The position numbers and the translations under genes were made by a program. Positions 27,251 through 29,887 of a stretch of DNA of 29,887 bases are shown piece by piece. Origin of the DNA: Burkholderiales bacterium (lineage in GTDB: Bacteria; Pseudomonadota; Gammaproteobacteria; Burkholderiales; Ga0077523); assembly GCA_025459035.1 (NCBI GenBank), contig JALORJ010000006.1, forward strand, positions 1 to 29,887. Direction: 5' to 3'. The notes below the pieces were generated by a model. It made no database searches, had not been told where the DNA came from, and saw only the letters and a program-made list of their open reading frames with translations. Positions within the stretch are counted from its first letter, which is position 1. Every line of letters starts with the position of its first letter.

Positions 27251-29299
27251 ATGAGCGTTGCGCCGGACCCCGCCCCCATCGCACTCTCGGCCCGCATCGA
27301 CGCCGCCGAGCACAACGCGCTGTTTCGCCAGATCGTCGAGCGCACGCCGGACGCGGTCTTCGTCCACCTCGACGGGCGCCTCATCTACGTGAACCAGGCG
27401 GCGGTGCGCATGCTGGGGGTCGCCTCCGCGGACGCGCTGATCGATCGCAGCGCCTATGAACTCGTCCACCCGGACGACCGACCGAAGTCGACTGCGCGCG
27501 TCGAACGGCTGCATGCCGGCGACGTGCTGCCGCGGGCGTTCCAGCGGCTGGTGCGTGCCGACGGCTCCGTGTTCCTCGGCGAAGTCGAGTCGTATCTCGT
27601 GCCGTGGGTCGGCACGACGGCGGTGGCCGCGTTCATCCGCGACGTGACCCAGCACCATGCAATGCTCGAGACGCTGCGGCGCACGCATGCCGCTCTGAAC
27701 ACCGGGCCCGATCCCGTGTTCATCACCGATGCCGACCGCATGCGGCACGTGGAGGTCAACGACGCGGCCTGCCGGCTGCTGGGCTACACGGCCGACGAAC
27801 TGCTCGCGATCGGGCCGGTGGAGGTGAGCGTCGGCCGCGACCACGCCTCGTTCGAGGCCATGTACGCGGACCTCGAAGCCCGCGGCGAAGGCGTCCCCGT
27901 CGACGAACAGCGGCTGCGCCGTCTGCGATGCAAGGACGGACGCGAGGTGCCGGTGGAGATCCGCCGCAGCTTCCTGCACTCGGGCGGACGGCGGCTCGTG
28001 ATGACCTCGGTGCGCGATGTCACCGAGCGGCTCGCGAGCGAGGGCGCGCTCGCGCGCTTCCGTGCCGCGCTCGACATCGCGGCCGACGGCATCTTCCTGG
28101 TCGATCGCGCGACGATGCGGTTCGTCGACGTCAACGAGACCGCCTGCCGCATGCTTGGTTACACGCGCGACGAGCTGCTGCGCATCGGGCCGGTCGAGAT
28201 CAACGACGCGATCACGCGCGCGGACCTCGAGCGCATGTTCGACGAGGCCCTGAACGCGCAGCCCGGGGCGATCTCGGTCGAGGGCCTGCGCTGGGTGCCG
28301 CGCAAGGACGGCACGCGCATTCCGATGGATGTCCGGCGCACCGCGCGCACGATCGACGGCCGCGTCGTCATCGCGACCATCTGCCGCGACGCGACCGAGC
28401 GCCTGCTGGCCGAGGAGACGCTGCGGCTGGGCAAGAGCGCGCTCGAGGCGGCGAGCAACCCGATCCTGATCCTCGACGTGCGTGACACGCCCGACCGCAT
28501 CGTCTACGCCAATCCGGCCTTCGAGAAGCTGACCGGCCATGCAGCCGATGCCATCGCCGGGCAGTCGTGGTCGCTGCTGTACGGCCACGACACCGAGCAG
28601 CCGGCGCTGCCGGGTCTGATCGCCGCGATCGCCGCACGCACGGCCGGCAAGGGCGAGATCCGCAACTACCGGCGCGACGGCACGCTCTTCTGGAACGACA
28701 TCGAGGTCTCGCCGGTGCGCGACGACACCGGCACCGTCACGCACTGCGTGCTGGTCGGCGACGACGTCACCGACGAGCATCTGCACCAGGACGAGCTCGA
28801 GCACCGCGCGACCCACGACGCGCTGACCGGGCTCGCCAACCGGCGCCTGCTCGACGACCGGCTCGCGATGGCGCTCGCGTCTGCGCAGCGCCATCAGCGC
28901 GTGCTCGCGGTCGTGTTCATCGATCTCGATCACTTCAAGGAGGTCAACGACTCGCTCGGGCACGCCGCCGGCGATCAGCTGCTGCGCTCGGTCGCGTCGC
29001 GGCTGCTCGCGTGCGTGCGCGAGGGCGACACGGTGTCGCGTCAGGGCGGCGACGAGTTCGTGCTGCTGCTGACCGACCAGGCCGACCGCGGCTCGATCGA
29101 GCTCGTGCTCACGCGCATCCGCGATGCGGTGAGCCGCCCGCACGAGGTCGACGGTCGCCCGCTCGCGATCGGCTGCTCGCTCGGCGCGAGCCTGTACCCC
29201 GCGCACGGCGACGACGCGGCCGACCTGATCCGCGCCGCGGACCGCGCGATGTACGCGGCGAAGCAGGCCGGGCGCAACACCTGGCGCATCGCGGACTGA
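27251..29299 (+). CDS. Diguanylate cyclase with four PAS domains
   Basis: A 682-residue cytoplasmic protein with no membrane segments. Four PAS domains (about 20-135, 145-260, 270-385 and 395-510) are followed by a GGDEF domain. The active site is an intact GGDEF at 599-603, and an RxxD product-inhibition site (REGD, 590-593) lies five residues before it. It should therefore make cyclic-di-GMP under feedback control. The fourth PAS resembles LOV domains (NPAFEKLTGHAADAIAG, NYRRDGTLFWNDIEVSPVRD), but the photoactive cysteine position is Trp440. ATG 27251 has GGAG upstream. No EAL domain. c-di-GMP commonly controls matrix production, which fits the PEP-CTERM genes in the window, but a link is only inferred. 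Confidence 0.93.
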   Translation: MSVAPDPAPIALSARIDAAEHNALFRQIVERTPDAVFVHLDGRLIYVNQAAVRMLGVASADALIDRSAYELVHPDDRPKSTARVERLHAGDVLPRAFQRLVRADGSVFLGEVESYLVPWVGTTAVAAFIRDVTQHHAMLETLRRTHAALNTGPDPVFITDADRMRHVEVNDAACRLLGYTADELLAIGPVEVSVGRDHASFEAMYADLEARGEGVPVDEQRLRRLRCKDGREVPVEIRRSFLHSGGRRLVMTSVRDVTERLASEGALARFRAALDIAADGIFLVDRATMRFVDVNETACRMLGYTRDELLRIGPVEINDAITRADLERMFDEALNAQPGAISVEGLRWVPRKDGTRIPMDVRRTARTIDGRVVIATICRDATERLLAEETLRLGKSALEAASNPILILDVRDTPDRIVYANPAFEKLTGHAADAIAGQSWSLLYGHDTEQPALPGLIAAIAARTAGKGEIRNYRRDGTLFWNDIEVSPVRDDTGTVTHCVLVGDDVTDEHLHQDELEHRATHDALTGLANRRLLDDRLAMALASAQRHQRVLAVVFIDLDHFKEVNDSLGHAAGDQLLRSVASRLLACVREGDTVSRQGGDEFVLLLTDQADRGSIELVLTRIRDAVSRPHEVDGRPLAIGCSLGASLYPAHGDDAADLIRAADRAMYAAKQAGRNTWRIAD

Positions 29300-29331
29300 G
29301 CGCCGTCGGGATCACCGCGCCCGCCGTCGAC

Positions 29332-29887
29332 GTGCCGCCGTTCGCGGCACGCGTCGTCGCATGGCAGCGCCGTCACGGTCGCCACGACCTGCCGTGGCAG
29401 CGCACGCGCGACGCGTGGCCGCTGTGGGTCTCCGAGATCATGCTGCAGCAGACGCAGGTCGCGGCCGTGGTGCCGTACTTCGAGGCCTTCATCGCGCGCT
29501 TTCCCGACGTGCAGGCGCTCGCGGCGGCCGAACCCGACGCCGTGCTCGCGCACTGGGCGGGGCTGGGCTACTACGCACGCGCGCGGCTGCTGCACCGGGC
29601 CGCGCGCGAGGTCGTCGCGCATCACGGCGGGGTCGTGCCGACCGACGCCGCGACGCTGGCGACGCTGCCCGGCATCGGGCGCTCGACCGCGGCGGCGATC
29701 GCGGCCTTCGCGGCCGGCGAGCGCGGCGCGATCCTCGACGGCAACGTCAAGCGCGTGCTCGCACGTCACGCCGGCATCGACGGCTGGCCGGGGCGCCCGG
29801 CGGTCGAGCGGGCGCTGTGGGCACGCGCCGAGGCGTGCCTGCCGCCGCATCCCGCTGCCGGCGAGATCGAGGCCTACACCCAGGGAC
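29332..29887 (+). CDS. mutY: A/G-specific adenine glycosylase (3' truncated by window edge)
   Basis: The first ~185 residues of MutY. It begins VPPFAARVVAWQRRHGRHDL from GTG 29332, followed by WVSEIMLQQTQVA with the catalytic Glu35, and LATLPGIGRSTAAAIAAF, the helix-hairpin-helix. Asp136 in LDGNVKRVLARH is the catalytic aspartate that matches Asp138 of E. coli. The enzyme removes adenine mispaired with 8-oxoguanine. The Fe-S cluster and NUDIX-like C-terminal domain lie beyond the window. The frame stays open upstream into the end of the GGDEF gene, but the GTG fits the family start. Confidence 0.93.
   Translation, partial: MPPFAARVVAWQRRHGRHDLPWQRTRDAWPLWVSEIMLQQTQVAAVVPYFEAFIARFPDVQALAAAEPDAVLAHWAGLGYYARARLLHRAAREVVAHHGGVVPTDAATLATLPGIGRSTAAAIAAFAAGERGAILDGNVKRVLARHAGIDGWPGRPAVERALWARAEACLPPHPAAGEIEAYTQG

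Overview
This is a very GC-rich, gene-dense window. The gene content points to a betaproteobacterium, most likely Burkholderiales. The pointers are a double-length UvrA, a DUF1840 protein, a thiS-thiG-trmB order, a 3-hydroxybutyrate dehydrogenase and three proteins with PEP-CTERM (exosortase) sorting signals. The lineage is inferred from family knowledge; no 16S gene or other taxonomic marker is present. No phage, insertion sequence or CRISPR array was seen.

Layout. The window opens inside the 3' end of an ATPase gene, followed by a decayed toxin-antitoxin module: the antitoxin is intact, but the PIN toxin has lost its middle. A 1,921-codon dimeric uvrA (minus strand) fills 1.2-6.9 kb. At 7.1-8.0 kb lies a glutathione peroxidase overlapping a DUF1840 gene. 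A minus-strand group follows: XRE regulator, outer-membrane barrel and 4-OT-type tautomerase. Next come a tiny Ala-rich protein, a 170-bp inverted-repeat element, a DUF1499 protein, a rhomboid protease and an M81 (MlrC-like) metallopeptidase. From 13.1 to 16.1 kb, on the plus strand, are 3-hydroxybutyrate dehydrogenase, a three-module Fe-S (CDGSH) protein and a di-heme oxidoreductase. On the minus strand, 16.1-18.8 kb encodes an FAD-linked D-lactate/glycolate-type dehydrogenase and an MFS transporter.

The most unusual stretch is 18.99-21.46 kb. It holds two tandem paralogues that join a PqqD-like winged-helix domain, a twin-arginine leader placed inside the protein, a long Glu/Lys/Ala-rich repeat region, and a PEP-CTERM motif followed by an acidic tail of about 25 residues. 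The second copy has lost most of the first domain through an out-of-frame deletion. hemW and a conventional PEP-CTERM protein follow.

From 26.9 down to 23.7 kb a tightly coupled minus-strand operon reads thiS, thiG, trmB, then a gene fusing a RimK-like ATP-grasp domain to a prolyl-4-hydroxylase-like 2OG-Fe(II) oxygenase. The window closes with tRNA-Gly(CCC), a four-PAS diguanylate cyclase whose last PAS is LOV-like without the photoactive cysteine, and the 5' part of mutY.

Many genes start with GTG or TTG and overlap the preceding stop codon by 4 bp, which suggests widespread translational coupling. Convergent gene pairs are often separated by perfect GC-rich hairpins.
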